64,000 nucleotides of DNA from Theristus sp. LFF4_11 (lineage: Eukaryota; Nematoda; Chromadorea; Monhysterida; Xyalidae), in assembly GCA_030248135.1 (NCBI GenBank), contig JASANC010001260.1:1-64000 (forward strand), read 5' to 3'. Under the pieces are notes generated by a model. It saw only the letters and a program-made list of their open reading frames with translations. It was not told the DNA's origin and ran no database searches. Positions within the stretch are counted from its first letter, which is position 1. Every line of letters begins with the position of its first letter. This document shows, piece by piece, positions 1 through 11,656 of this stretch. Position numbers and translations under genes: made by a program.

Positions 1-13
1 TTCCAAAGCGACA

Positions 14-3000
14 ATGACGTCTTCAACAAACCTTGACACTCTCGGTTTTGATGTGTACCCGGTTCAAGTGGTGCATCATGAAACGATCAAAATGAGCGAT
101 GGTTGTCGGTTGGCGTGCAAGTTTTGGCTTCCCTGGATTTCGTCAGATGACGAGAATAGATTGGAGCAAACCGAATTCTGCGAGACTTTGTATGCCGATA
201 GGAAAACGCTCCAGAATCACAAACGAGCCGAGACGTTTCCGGTGATTCTGGAGTATTTACCGTATCGTAAAGATGATTTTACTGCTGAACGCGATCACGC
301 ACGGCATCCGTGGACGTGCTCGCACGGGTGCAGTTTCAATATTAGTTTTTTATTTCAGTTTTCTTAAATTTGTAAAGTTCCTTTTAGAATCAATGATGAC
401 GAGGATCATTCACATGTTTCACCTGAAATTTTAAAAAATCATGCAGATTTGTCGTCGCTCGAGTAGATATTCGAGGCACTGGCTCCAGCGAAGGCTTCTA
501 TTTTGACGAGTACGAGCCACAGGAGCAAGCAGACTGTATTGAATTGCTCAACTGGTTCGCCCGCCAAGCGTGGTGCAACGGACGCGTGGGCATGTACGGC
601 AAGAGCTGGGGTGGATTCAATGGTCTTCAGGTGCAAATCAGTTGACATCTGGTGTGATCCACTTATGTAAATTGTTTTTAAGTCATCAAATATACTAGTG
701 TGCGGTATCAATCAATCTGTTATTGTTAATAATTAACAGTTATCATTAACATTCTGCAACTTCCGCAGGTTGCCTATTATTGCCCGGAGCCGCTAAAAGC
801 TGTGATTTCGCTGTATTCAACGGACGACCGCTTCAACGATGACATTTATTATCGAGGTATGACAACTTTAGAGGTTGTTCATAAAACTGATACAAAACCG
901 AAATTTCTCACCATATGCGTTTTCAGGTGGTCACCCATTAGCTAACGGTCTTCCAATGTGGTCGCATCAGATGTTTCTGTGGAACGCACGTCCACCGTTG
1001 CGTCGCTACTTTGCATCGGATGCAGAATGGCGAACGGCGTATCGACAGCGGTTGGAGCGAACAGCAAAAAGTTGGACTCGAAGCAAACTCGAGCACACCA
1101 GTCGCGATCACTATTGGAAGCATGGCTCCGTCTGCATCGACTATCAGCGGTAAAGCCGCTTCATGCCTCTCCTCAAGTTCTCCTACTTACCAATATATCC
1201 ACCTGGAACTTTGGAACCGGCTATCGACTTGTGTATCTAGAATTTGTAATAGTCGGATGTCGGGAAGCTGCAGTTTTAGTTTATTCTGCGGAAAATGGAT
1301 TGACAATTTGCAGCATCGAAGCAGCTTGCCTTGTAATCGGCGGTCTGGCCGACTTGTACACGGACAGCGCGTTTCGGATGTCGGCCGAATTGAACGACCA
1401 GTCACGTGGCATTGTCGGACCATGGAGTCACGAATGGCCAGACGTCTGTGAACCGGGTGGGCATATGTTTGCGCGGGGCTGGCAGTGCGGCACTGCGAAG
1501 AGCTTGTGTTTTTGTTTATAGATGCGTTTTTAATTAAAACTTTGCTTTTATCCCTCTACAAACTTGCAGGTCCGAACATTGATTTCCTGCAGGTGTGCCT
1601 CGATTGGTGGACATGGCATCTAAAGCCATTATCGAGGTAACTCGCTTTTAACAGAAACAAATTGTAGCTGCACTGCAGTAAACAATGACAGCTGGATCAA
1701 CAGAACACATTTTTAGCTATGTCATCATTGACTTTATTGTGATTGACCAGGAAATCTGCAACAACTGTGAACGTCAACGAATGGCCACGACTACGTGTGT
1801 TCATGCGAGCCGCTCATCCGCCTCGGTTGGAGTACAAACAACAAGACGGACGTTGGTTGAGTCACCCCGATTGGAAAGACGTGCATAAGCAGTATGAACG
1901 TATGCTCAAGGCATTGGACAGCGACGAAACACGCAGGGAAACTGTGCGAAACACGGGGCACACAGTAATCGATGTCAACCTGGACAAGCTTGTCAGGCCA
2001 GCAGGTTGATGAAAGTGTAGACTGCTCTGTGATACAGCATCACTCAACTTTGTCCGAGTTTCATTGAGTATCTAATTTTCTGATTTATACAGATGTCGGC
2101 AAGCCAAACGAGAACGACGCCAATTGGATCGCGTTGCCGCCATCGCCGCTGCAAGGAGTTTACGCAGGCGAAATGTGCCCTTTCTCAGGTGGGCAAATGG
2201 CGCAGAATCAGCGTACAGCAAACGATAACAGCATCTGCTTCATAATCAACATCACTGAAACACTGCTAATCTGCGGGCAATGTGTTTTTATGATGAACTT
2301 GAATCGATTGCACAAGGAACAATATGACAATGACAAACGTGGCGTTTGCGTTCGGCTTTCACACCGATTCGACGAGACTCGTGACACGCTGATTACCAGT
2401 GGACATCTAAACCTGGCACTTAGTCGGCCAATTGGCATGTCTCCTGATCAGACCACCGAGACGCACGTCGTGCGACTCGATTTCACGACGTTGGTTTGAC
2501 GCGTTGATGGTCTTTTTTACTCATCCAACGTTTTTCTTATTTTGCAAACAACAAAATTACCGGTCTGCCAAAAACGATTTTTGAGATAGTAGTGTTGGTT
2601 GCTTGGAAAGATTTATTTGAAAGCAAATAATCAATCACTCATTGAGGTACGCTCTTCCATGTGGCAGCCAGCTTTGCATTGCGTTATCGCCGCAGTGTTT
2701 CCCTGTGATTGTACCACCAGCCGGATGTGGTGAGCAACCGCTCAATTTGCAAACCGTTGGTTCAAAGTTGATACTACAAACAATTGACCCCGCTGAGCAA
2801 TTGGAAACCACCGAATTCGTGTTACCGGGTAGCTGCTTAAATTTGAATTGAATGTTTTTTGTCAGTTTATATTTTTACACTAGTTGTCTTACCAAAACTA
2901 ACTGCAGTAAACACTAACATTTTAGGCCCACTGTTAAAATTCGACAATACCCAGCAAACAGAACCGACGAATGCCCCGTTCCAATATCAACTTGCGGATC

Positions 3001-3329
3001 GGCCTGAACTTGACGACAAAACGAAGATTCGGCTTTTATGCAAAGTGATCGATCCATGGCACTGCCATATAAATCCATTCACCCACGTTCGCCAGGACGA
3101 GCAGAAAGTTTACAATTATTCGATCAATGACAGCTGCACGGAAAGCGTCGTGAAAATCGACGGTGAACTCATGTTTCACATGGAGGACAATGGGTTGATG
3201 ATACAGATTGACACGAAAACACGTTTGGATTCAGATGGCAGGAAGCTGGTGTCACACGATTGTCTGACTGTGAAAGTGAATCAGACGGATTTCTATGCAA
3301 ACCAGTGGCAATTTGCAATGCCACGATGA
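14..3329 (+). CDS. CocE/NonD-type alpha/beta hydrolase (peptidase S15, X-Pro dipeptidyl-peptidase-like)
   Basis: Ten exons join in phase to 760 residues: 14-327, 447-630, 769-856, 927-1149, 1314-1456, 1570-1636, 1751-2004, 2093-2493, 2624-2828, 2926-3329. The N-terminal half is an alpha/beta hydrolase of the X-Pro dipeptidyl-peptidase/CocE class. The nucleophile elbow GKSWGG puts the catalytic Ser near residue 158. The Asp is in GGLADLYTD (about 283) and the His in GPWSHEWPD (about 309), so the Ser-Asp-His triad is intact. The oxyanion-side segment VDIRGTGSSEG is also present. The C-terminal half fits the beta-sandwich (PepX_C) domain. Family members hydrolyse X-Pro peptides, acyl esters or amides; the substrate here is unknown. 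No signal peptide is visible, so it is probably cytosolic. The start is the first ATG, 14 bases from the window edge, and further 5' exons cannot be excluded. A poly(A)-like AATTAAA lies near 3462. Confidence 0.88.
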
Positions 3330-3552
3330 GTTTTTATTTTAATTTCTGCCAACTAGCCAGCACATAATTTAAGGTTTTGTTTTGTTCACAGTTTCACCAT
3401 TGTATCATTGTCTCTGTTTTTTTTAAATTTTATTCGGTGTTTTAATGATTTGTTTGGTGCAATTAAAGGTGGGCATTGCAGCAATTTGGATCACTGAGTA
3501 ATGATGAATGGAACTCCAGAAAAACAATAGGTTGCTTACCCGTGGGGGTGCC

Positions 3553-4587
3553 TAGGGTTAGGGGCTTTGAAAAAATTTTTTTTTTATTTTTTTTGTTTTT
3601 TTTTAAATTTGGATTTTTTTTCAAACTTAAAAAAAAATTTGAAAAATTTTTCTTCTACTTTGCTCTGAAAATTCGATTTATGGCATAATTTTTTGAAAGT
3701 TCAAACCAAATTTTCTTCCCAACTTCTTTGTGTGCTTAGGTACATGTCATTATTTGGTCATTTTGACCGACGTACTCCATGTTTTTCGATTTGGATGACT
3801 TCTAGAGTCAATTTTTAGCGTTGAAATGACTTAACTGAATTGAAATATCGTTTCAGAAATCGTTTTCTTGCAACTTAGAACATGTTTTTTCAGTCGGTAG
3901 GCCATGAGATGAACATGATATTTTGTTGATTGGCGTATGTTATAGGTCTACAATGGAGTTGTGCGATATATTGTTAAACAATTGGAGCGGAGATGTTGGT
4001 TAATACCACATCACACGACCGTTTTTCAGATACCCGATAACATGGCCACATGTTAAAACTTGCGTGCTGAGCTAAACTAACGTGTTAAACTTGCGTCTGT
4101 CAGTTGCCCGCAACGTGATCGCGAAATCATGGTACGTGTTTTCGATACGATGATTTGAAGAGTGGGCTCTCGCCATGTGGCAGATAGCATAGCTGGTTGA
4201 ACCTGAAAGTAAGTGTCTTGGGGGGGGGGGGCGACCGGGTCGACAGGGGTTGCCGACTTAGCTACAGCAAACAGGAATTTTTGAACACAGTCAAATTTTG
4301 GTAATTTTCTAAAGAGGAACAACTAAGAACGGTTCAATATTCAAGTACACGTCGAAAATTGTCCTGTTTTACTGTTGAAAATGCAACTTTCCCTCTATGA
4401 AATGGACATAATTTCAATAAAACACGATTTTCGCTCTTATAGTTTTCCGGATCGTTCTGAAAATAGTCTAGATGAACTCAGCTCGACGAGACGCTTCGAA
4501 CAAACCTAACTTGTAAAAAAATTTTTAAAAAAAAAAAAAAATTTTTTTAATTTAAAAAAAAATCCGGATTTTTTTCCCCTAACCCTA
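3553..4587. mobile_element. hAT-like non-autonomous element, family A copy 1 (telomere-like ends)
   Basis: A 1,035-bp element bounded by inverted ends TAGGGTTAGGGG and CCCCTAACCCTA. The interior has A/T runs next to both ends and no transposase. Three other copies lie at 11657-12672, 19015-20046 and (inverted) 37884-38900, with nearly the same interior. The flanking 8-mers are GGGGTGCC and GGTGCACC, so this copy's target duplication has decayed; copies 3 and 4 have perfect ones. It sits in a fragment of the G/C-run repeat that continues at 4588-4720. Confidence 0.85.
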
Positions 4588-4809
4588 GGTGCACCACCAA
4601 AGCATCCGAGGCCGAGACGTCCGCGTGGAGGTTCACGCGACCGACACCCACCCCCTAAAACCTGACACTGTACGGTGCATCCACACATCCCTCGAAATTT
4701 GCTTGATAAATTTTAGTTAGATAGATTAATAGCTGACAGTAGCGAAAGCGGGACCTCAGGTGAGGGGGGTGTTTGCCTAATTTTAGAGGGGGTGTCAAAT
4801 TTTTCTGAG

Positions 4810-5851
4810 CATAGTTGTTCTAGGGGGGCCTGGGGGGGCCGGCCCCCCCCAAAAAATTTTCGAATCTATCTCTATCAAACAGGTATTTTCGGCTCAGCTA
4901 TTATCTATCTAAAAAATTTTCTCAGCCAGCTATCTATCTGAAAATTTTTGTCTTCGAAGACATAAAATGAGTCAATTTTTGACCAAAATTGACCATTTTT
5001 GCTCGTAATTCTTGAAAATTTTGCTAATTTTAGGTAAAATACGCGTTTATACTTGATTTTTTGTGTATTTTTGGCATTATTTTGCTGTTTTTATAGCTTT
5101 TTAGCGTTTTAGCTATCTATCTATTAAATTTCAAAATTTTGACCGGCCCCCCCCAAAGTCACATGGCCCCCCCCCCCCCCGCGGCCCCCCCCCAAAATTT
5201 TCCAGCTATCTATCTAACTACTACAGTACCGTGGGCGGGGGGGGGGGGGTGGGGGGGTTACACCCCCCCCAGAGCACCCGAGACCGTCGGGTGGGGGGGG
5301 TGGGGGGGCCACCGTGCCACCCCCCCCCCGAAAACCGGGCACCCCCCCCATCGTACCCCCCCCCTCGAAAATTTGGCCGACACCCCCCCCACCCCCCCCA
5401 TGAAATTTTGTCTGGCGGACCCCCCCCCCCCCCAAAATTTTCTGCACACCCTAAATTTTTTTTCGAAAATCATGATTTTTTGTCTATAAAGTCATAATAT
5501 AAGCTGAATATATGATAACTTGACCATCTTCATTGTAATTTCAAAGATTTTGCAGCAAAATTTAGCGTTTTTCCTTTCAAATTTGAGCGAAAAAATTTCA
5601 TGGGGGGGGGGGGGGGCGGGGACCCCCCCCACAGAAAATTTTGAAAAAATGCACCCCCCCCATGGGACCCCCCTGGGGGGGGTCCCACGTTACCATAGGT
5701 TGGACCCCCCCCTCACTTTTTGGTCGGCACCCCCCACGGTACCATACCCCCCCCCTCGAAAATTTTTTTGGGCCCACGGTACTGATCTAGAAAATTTGCT
5801 GCAGCTATCTATATCGGCCCCCCCCAACCCCTCGGCTCTGGAACAACTATG
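4810..5851. mobile_element. hAT-like element, family D copy 1, interrupted by a family C element
   Basis: Ends are inverted repeats CATAGTTGTTC and GAACAACTATG, flanked by the exact 8-bp duplication TTTCTGAG at 4802-4809 and 5852-5859. The body is rich in short AGATAG/CTATCT tandem repeats and poly-C. A second element with CAGTACCG ends (5224-5784) is inserted in it. No coding capacity. Related copies are at 6186-6642 and 18575-20085. Confidence 0.85.
5224..5784. mobile_element. hAT-like element, family C copy 1 (G/C-run element)
   Basis: Ends CAGTACCGTGGGC and GCCCACGGTACTG. The interior is a chain of C or G runs (7-15 long) separated by AAAATTTT-type spacers. It is inverted relative to the copies at 37166-37684 and 50460-51030. 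The flanking 8-mers (AACTACTA, ATCTAGAA) do not match, so this copy may be rearranged at its border. Long Gly/Pro/Trp reading frames here are artefacts of homopolymer runs. Confidence 0.8.
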
Positions 5852-6185
5852 TTTCTGAGGGGGGTGCACTGGCAGAAAAATTTCGTAAGGAGGGGTGCAC
5901 GGGATCGCACGGGTAATACCAAATTTTTACCTTGGAAAAACACAGAAATTCTTGTAAAATACAGAATATTTTAAGAATATACAGAATACGGAATACATAA
6001 GAAGCTGCTTGTTTGGTCAGAAACAACAAAATCTATGCAGGGACAAACACAAACGTCAAGAAAAATGCAAAAATTACGGTATTTTTGAGAAAAATTGAGA
6101 TGAGATTGACCACCGTGAGGGGGGAATGCGATCCCGTGTTTTCTCGCAGAGGGGGTGGGGGGAGTCTAGTACCCGTGTCGAGCTG

Positions 6186-6642
6186 CATAGTTGTTCCAGA
6201 GCCGAGGGGTTGGGGGGCCGATATAGATAGCTGGAGCAAATTTTCTAGATAGATAGCTGAAAAATTTTGGGGGGGGGCGCGGGGGGGGGCGGTCAAAATT
6301 TTGAAATTTGATAGATAGATAGCTGAAACGCTAAAAAGCAACAAAAACAGCAAAATAATGTTAAAAATACACTAAAAATCAAGTATAAACGCGTATTTTA
6401 CCTAAAATTAGCGAAATTTTCAAGAATTACGAGCAAAAATGGTCAATTTTGGTCAAAAATTGACTCATTTTATGTCTTAGAAGACAAAAATTTTCAAATA
6501 GATAGCTGGCTGAATTTTTTTTAGATAGATAATAGCTGAGCCGCAAAAACCTGTCTGATAGAGATAGATTCGAAAATTTTTTTGGGGGGGGGGGCGGCGG
6601 CCGGCCCCCCCCCAGCAGGCCCCCCTCCCCAGAACAACTATG
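6186..6642. mobile_element. hAT-like element, family D copy 2
   Basis: A shorter D copy (457 bp) in the opposite orientation to copy 1, bounded by CATAGTTGTTC and GAACAACTATG with the same AGATAGATAGCTG-type interior. Flanks share CGAGCT on both sides but out of register by about two bases, so an 8-bp duplication is likely but decayed. Confidence 0.78.
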
Positions 6643-6668
6643 AAACGAGCTTATGAAATCAATTGCAG

Positions 6669-7174
6669 TGGCCAGTTTTATAAAAGTGAGGAGTTGAGGA
6701 GTGAGGGGAAAATTTTTGAGGAGAGTTGTTGAGTAGGGTTTCATAAAAGTGTGAGGAGTGAGGATTTGAGGAGTGAATTGAGTAGAACACGTGTTAAAAT
6801 TTACTCCTCAAAACACTCCTCAATCCGAAACTACTCAGAGCGCGATTCTCGTTTTTCAGCGGTGAATTTTCCGTCTCACTGTCGTTGTTTCAGCTTGTAA
6901 ACCAAGTCTAAAAGGAAGAAAACCAAAAATTTTTTTATTTGTACGCGCGCCGGTTCCGGAAACCCGAACGTACCAAACTCCGGCGGAGACGGGCAATACT
7001 GCCCCGCCCGAGCCCAGTTTTACCCTCGGCTCAGGAGGGAATAGACCATTAGATGTTCCACACCCCTCAACTCCTCACTCCTCAACTCCTCACTTTTATA
7101 AAACCCGTTTTCTTCTGAGCAGAGAGAAAATGTTAGTAAAACTCCTCAACTCCTCACTTTTATAAAACTGGCCA
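6669..7174. mobile_element. PIF/Harbinger-like MITE with GAGGAGTTGAGGAG repeats
   Basis: Ends are long inverted repeats beginning TGGCCAGTTTTATAAAAGTG and finishing with its complement. Subterminal copies of GAGGAGTTGAGGAG lie on the left and their complement on the right. The element is flanked on both sides by CAG, a 3-bp duplication of the CWG type used by PIF/Harbinger elements. It has no ORF. A related but diverged end (TTTTTATAGAACTGGCCACAG) occurs near 16805-16826 and 17047-17067. Confidence 0.7.
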
Positions 7175-7446
7175 CAGAAGCTTCTATCGGTATCTGAACG
7201 TTGCTCGTCCATCTTTGACCTGAAACTAGAAATTGTCAAAACAACTGCCAAAAACAAGTCCACACTGTGGAAAGTGTCTTAACGCATTTTCAGATAAAAG
7301 TACAATGTTGATGGCAAAAATTCGTTTTTTGAATTAATAAAAAAATTAATTTGAAAACCCGGTTTTTTTTAAATTTAATGTTTGAATTTTTTTCGAACTT
7401 TAGCCGAAAAGGACGCCGCACTCGGGACGGGTTTCGGTAAACGAAG

Positions 7447-9908
7447 ATGGGAACCGTGATCACAGATTTGCTGGCGAGCGTCGACCATTTGGTGTTCGAC
7501 ACCGAGATGGCGCTCGATACGCAGCTGGGAGCTCAGTTGCTGCCGTTCCATGGCATGGACAGTGCGTTTGAGTTTTGTGGAACTTCTGTCCAGTTCAGTG
7601 TAGTCAAACTTCAGTTTGATTCGACAGTTTTTTGCGTGCACCTCTAACGTGCGCACAGTTCCAAGTTGCTTACTATTACTATTCTCAAATTATTGTGAAT
7701 TCAACTCACCCGCCGCTGTTTGTTTATTATCGTGGCTTCGTTCAGTTTCAATTAGTTTCATTTTTTTGGCATCCCGTTTGTTTGTCGTAACAACGTTCCT
7801 GTTTCTGGTGGTTCAAGAGAATCAAGAGTGGCACATTATCAATGAGGCCACCCCTCTTTTGCAGCTGATGTTGGCCAGGCCGAAATGCAGAAAATCATCA
7901 TGCAATTTGGTTGTTTTATATTTGTAGATCTTACATTTCAGAAACCGGCATGGCTGTGTGCGTCTATTTTTCTTCGGATAAATCGGCGAATCGTTGCGAA
8001 AAGGGGAGCTTATGTCCGTACAGGTAAGCGAGCCGGGGTTGGTAATTTTCTTGGGGTTGATGTTGATCAGATGGATGGACGTCACAGTTTCTGCTTGTCT
8101 ATTGCACCCGTGTACTCAGGCACATCATTGGGGACAAATCGGTGGTCTGCAAACATTGGCTGCGTGGTCTCTGCAAGAAGGGCGATCAGTGTGAATTCCT
8201 GCACGAGTATGATCTCGGCAAAATGCCCGAGTGCTATTTCTTTTCAAAATATAGTCAGTGAATTTGAAAGTTGCCTTTCCATGAGTTTTCATTGCAGTTT
8301 CATTGGGAGACACACACTTTTTTCGCCACTTTTCTGCAGACGCTTGCAGCAACAAGGAGTGTCCGTTTCGGCACATCGATCCGGAGTCGCGCATCAAGGA
8401 TTGTCCGTGGTACGATCGTGGATTCTGCAAACATGGTTCGTTTCGTTGGTTTTGCATGCTGGTGCGCGCACATGTGGACAATTCACTGCTCCACTCACGG
8501 CAACATTGAGTTTTGCTTTCCGATTGTTCTGCAGGCCCGCACTGCAAAAGCCGCCACCGTCGCCGCGTGCTTTGTCTCGCTTATATGTGCGGCTTTTGTC
8601 CGGACGGACCGGCGTGCAAATACACACACGCTGGCTTTGATGTGCCGGTGCCAGATCCAGCGTTTCAACAGCGAAAATTCAGTGTGTCTCGCTTTCGTTT
8701 TTTTATTGCGGCGCCAAATTAGTGTCACAAACTTTGTGAAGTGTTGCAGCTCGCTTGCTGTGGAAGTTGTGAAACTTGTGAAAACTTTGTGAAAACAGCT
8801 AATCGAATTGGAAAATTTAAAACCGAAGCTTGTGTTGAGCAGAAAAACGCCGCACTTGCTAAAATTTTATTGTCTTCAACGCCTCACTGAAAAAATACTG
8901 AATCTTGGAGAACAGTACCGACGTTGAATTGATGTTTTGAGGACCGATGTGCTCTTCTGCAGGCCTGATGCACATCATGTGTCACAATTGTCACGAGCGT
9001 GGTCACAAAGCGTCGCACTGTCCGAATCTGCCGAGTGGCAGCGACCAGCAACACCAGCAACAGGCGCATCACGGCCAATTTGCACGCGGCGGCTTTCGTA
9101 ACGCCGGTGTACCGGGTGGCGGCGGCAGTATGGCGCCACGGTTCAGTCGACCCGGCGGCAGGCCGAACATTGCTGACATCACCTGCTTCAAGGTGCCCTG
9201 CGCCCTTGCCTCTTGTTTTTGTTTGTTCTGCATTGTTACGGTTTTCTTGCTGGCGACTCGAACGTTTGCCTGCCCTGTACACATCATTCCTGTACAAAAA
9301 TCAAGTCGTCGAAATCAGTTTGAGCTGATTTGCTGCATGGTTGACCGTTGGCAGCCCACTGGTCACTGAATACGGTGCGGGATCACTTACAGCCCACTCA
9401 TTTGCGGCCCACACGTGAGTGACCCGACATTAGCGACCCATCCGTTAGCGGCCCGACGCCGACACGCGTGCTCCACTCATTTGCGGTCCAGCAATTTCAA
9501 GTCCAATCATTTGCGGCCCAGCCCAATGATTTCATTTCTATGGTTTTTTGTAGCCGTCGATCGGTTCGATTTTTCAAATGAACGCACGCCCTGAATACAC
9601 ATTCACACATGTCAGTCACCATGTGTCTGCCTCAAAAATGAACGCACGCATGCACTACTCGTGGTAACGTTGCACCGGTTGCAGCAGAGATTTTATCGCC
9701 CATGTTTTGATTTGGCCGCCAGCCGACTTTGTTGCGGGCATGCGGAATTCGTTTTTGGTTTAGCAGCAGCGTAACAACATTGGCGAACACTTTTGCTTGT
9801 GTTTTGCAGTGTGGCGAACGGGGTCATTTCGCGAATCGCTGCACCAAGGGGGACATGGCGTTCCTGTCGAATGCTGCAGCGTTGGGCAGTGGCAGCATGC
9901 AACGGTGA
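7447..9908 (+). CDS. CPSF4: Cleavage and polyadenylation specificity factor subunit 4 (CPSF30/Clipper)
   Basis: Seven exons give 300 residues: 7447-7561, 7942-8023, 8120-8253, 8340-8435, 8535-8681, 8963-9192, 9810-9908. The start matches the family N-terminus (ASVDHLVFD, then QLGAQLLPF). Five CCCH zinc fingers follow, beginning at [35 protein letters not shown] and CLAYMCGFC. Two CCHC knuckles end the protein: [14 protein letters not shown] and a second one split across the last intron ([14 protein letters not shown]). CPSF4 binds the AAUAAA signal as part of the nuclear cleavage/polyadenylation complex. Two knuckles resemble insect Clipper more than human CPSF4, which commonly has one. A Gly/Gln-rich linker separates the knuckles. 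An AATAAA at 10187-10192 is a plausible poly(A) signal. Identification is firm. Confidence 0.95.
9193..9809 (+). repeat. CPSF4 last intron with short degenerate TTGCGGCCCA repeats
   Basis: The 617-bp intron carries about five degenerate copies of CATTTGCGGCCCA between 9385 and 9530 (for example 9399-9411, 9478-9490 and 9508-9520; the copies at 9430-9455 use TTAGCG). Further on are two copies of GAACGCACGC near 9580 and 9642. No ORF or known element was recognised. Confidence 0.55.
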
Positions 9909-10192
9909 CAGCAGTACAGTGCCATGGCTTATATTGTTGTTCGTATCGTGATTTATCACTTGATTGCTTCTGGTTGCTGTCATGCATATGGTGATACATT
10001 CACGGTGGTGCAGTCACATTGCATTTGTCACACGGTCATTTGCAACTGAAGTCGCAGAATTGCCACCGAAATGGTTTCTTTCATAAATGTAAAACGCTCG
10101 CGCTAATGATTTTTATGGAACGCATTCCTCGGCCTGAACCAGGAGGCTGTTTGAAAGACACTGAAAAAAAACTGATGATCAGCACAAATAAA

Positions 10193-11656
10193 CCACTGTT
10201 GTGAGCAGCGTGTCTAATGACGATGAAAAAAGTCTCATTACGTTGTGCTCATCGTCAATGTGAAAAAAGATGAAAAGTTTCAATTTTAAATGACGAAACT
10301 AACTTGAATAACAAAAGGTTGGACAGACAGACAATGCATTATTTTAGTCGAACAGCAGCAGCAGCTCAATCAAAGTGGCCGATCATAACCAGCATTTTTA
10401 TTGCATGGGAATGATGGTGATTTGGACTTTTCACATACCTAACAGCTTAGCAACAAAAATGATGGTGGCTATGTGAAGAACTGTCGAAATTTAATACCGT
10501 ATGTAGAAATTACTCTTGTCTCAGATTTTTTTTTATTTTGTTGTTTCTAATTTTAATAGTTTTACCATCAATCATCTGCGAAATCGTGAGGAAAATAAAA
10601 AATATTGAAATGTCTGTAGTTTTTCATTGGGTTCATAGATTTCGGTCATTCAAAAACCAAACTGTGGCCTACATGTTTAAACGAGTGGACCAATTTTGGT
10701 CAAAAACGGGTAATACTCATACGTAAAATAACTATAATTGAAATTGTTTGATGACGTTTGCGGCACCCTGAGAAATTAGTTGTGGGTGATCACATGTGAT
10801 GCATACTTTCCGTGCAGGTATTGCTAGGTGGGAGTCTGTGTTGCACCGTATGCATGCATCACGTGATCACCAACCAATCAGCTGTAGACTGTAGATACGG
10901 TTACTGAACCAAACTCGCATACTTTTCAAGTCGTGGCAAGTTGGCGATTATTCAGTTTTGAAAAACAAATGCTCTGCTAACATACCAGTGCATTTGCATC
11001 ATTCAGCAACTGTTTTTACTATCAATCGATAGTGCAGTGGGAGTGGAAATATATTTCCAAAACGTACGTATGTTTGCACTGCGTTGGTCAGAGTCCGTGC
11101 GCGTCTGTTCTTCGTAAAAAATACAAAAAATGTTTTGGAAAATAACAGCGTGTTGCAAGGCCAATAATAACGCGAGACGTCGATGATTCAATGCCGTAGC
11201 CTTTACACACTGGATCTCACTCACCATTGTTTGGATCGATTTTCTTTTGGACATTTTTATTTTTTCTATTTTCTGCTGAATTTGCTTCATCGTCCGCATG
11301 CTTTGACGATAAGCAAAAAACCGTCTGTCGTTACCAACAGCCCCGGTTTGCTGAGTTGCTCCCCTGGGTTTTTATTTGTTAAACTATGTACATTCTGTAC
11401 ATTCGAACAATATTAAACTGATAAACTCGGTGAATTCATCATGCGCAAAAATGGTCTGCGGTTTGGCTGATGTTTTTTTTCTCGGAGGGTGTATAATGTA
11501 CAGGGTGGGCGAAAAGTGAAAGCTTGATTTTTGTCCGTTCTTGTCTTCAGTACAAGCTATTCAAGCTATTGGGCTGAAAATTTTGTCTTTTTTACAAATT
11601 CAAATTTCAACCTTTTTCAAGTTTCGTTTTTACATCAGACAGTAGTGATTCAAGAC
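10193..11656. other. Intergenic, no gene recognised; one hairpin MITE
   Basis: AT-rich sequence after the CPSF4 poly(A) signal. A GGACAGACAGACA stretch followed by TATTATTTTAG-like sequence at about 10320-10350 resembles the terminus of the Helitron-like element at 30669-32405 and may be a fragment. At about 10776-10883 a long imperfect inverted repeat (TTGTGGGTGATCACATG against CATCACGTGATCACCAACC) forms a hairpin MITE of about 105 bp. I see no convincing exons. Confidence 0.5.

Noticed and set aside
3553..4587. Interstitial telomere sequence
   Set aside because: TAGGGTTAGGGG occurs once at each end in inverted orientation with target duplications, not as a tandem array.
5139..5497. Gly/Pro/Trp-rich proteins in the G/C-run regions (also 18323-18713, 37401-37719, 50400-51090)
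   Set aside because: Homopolymer G and C runs keep frames open on both strands. The sequence is explained by hAT-like elements with defined ends.
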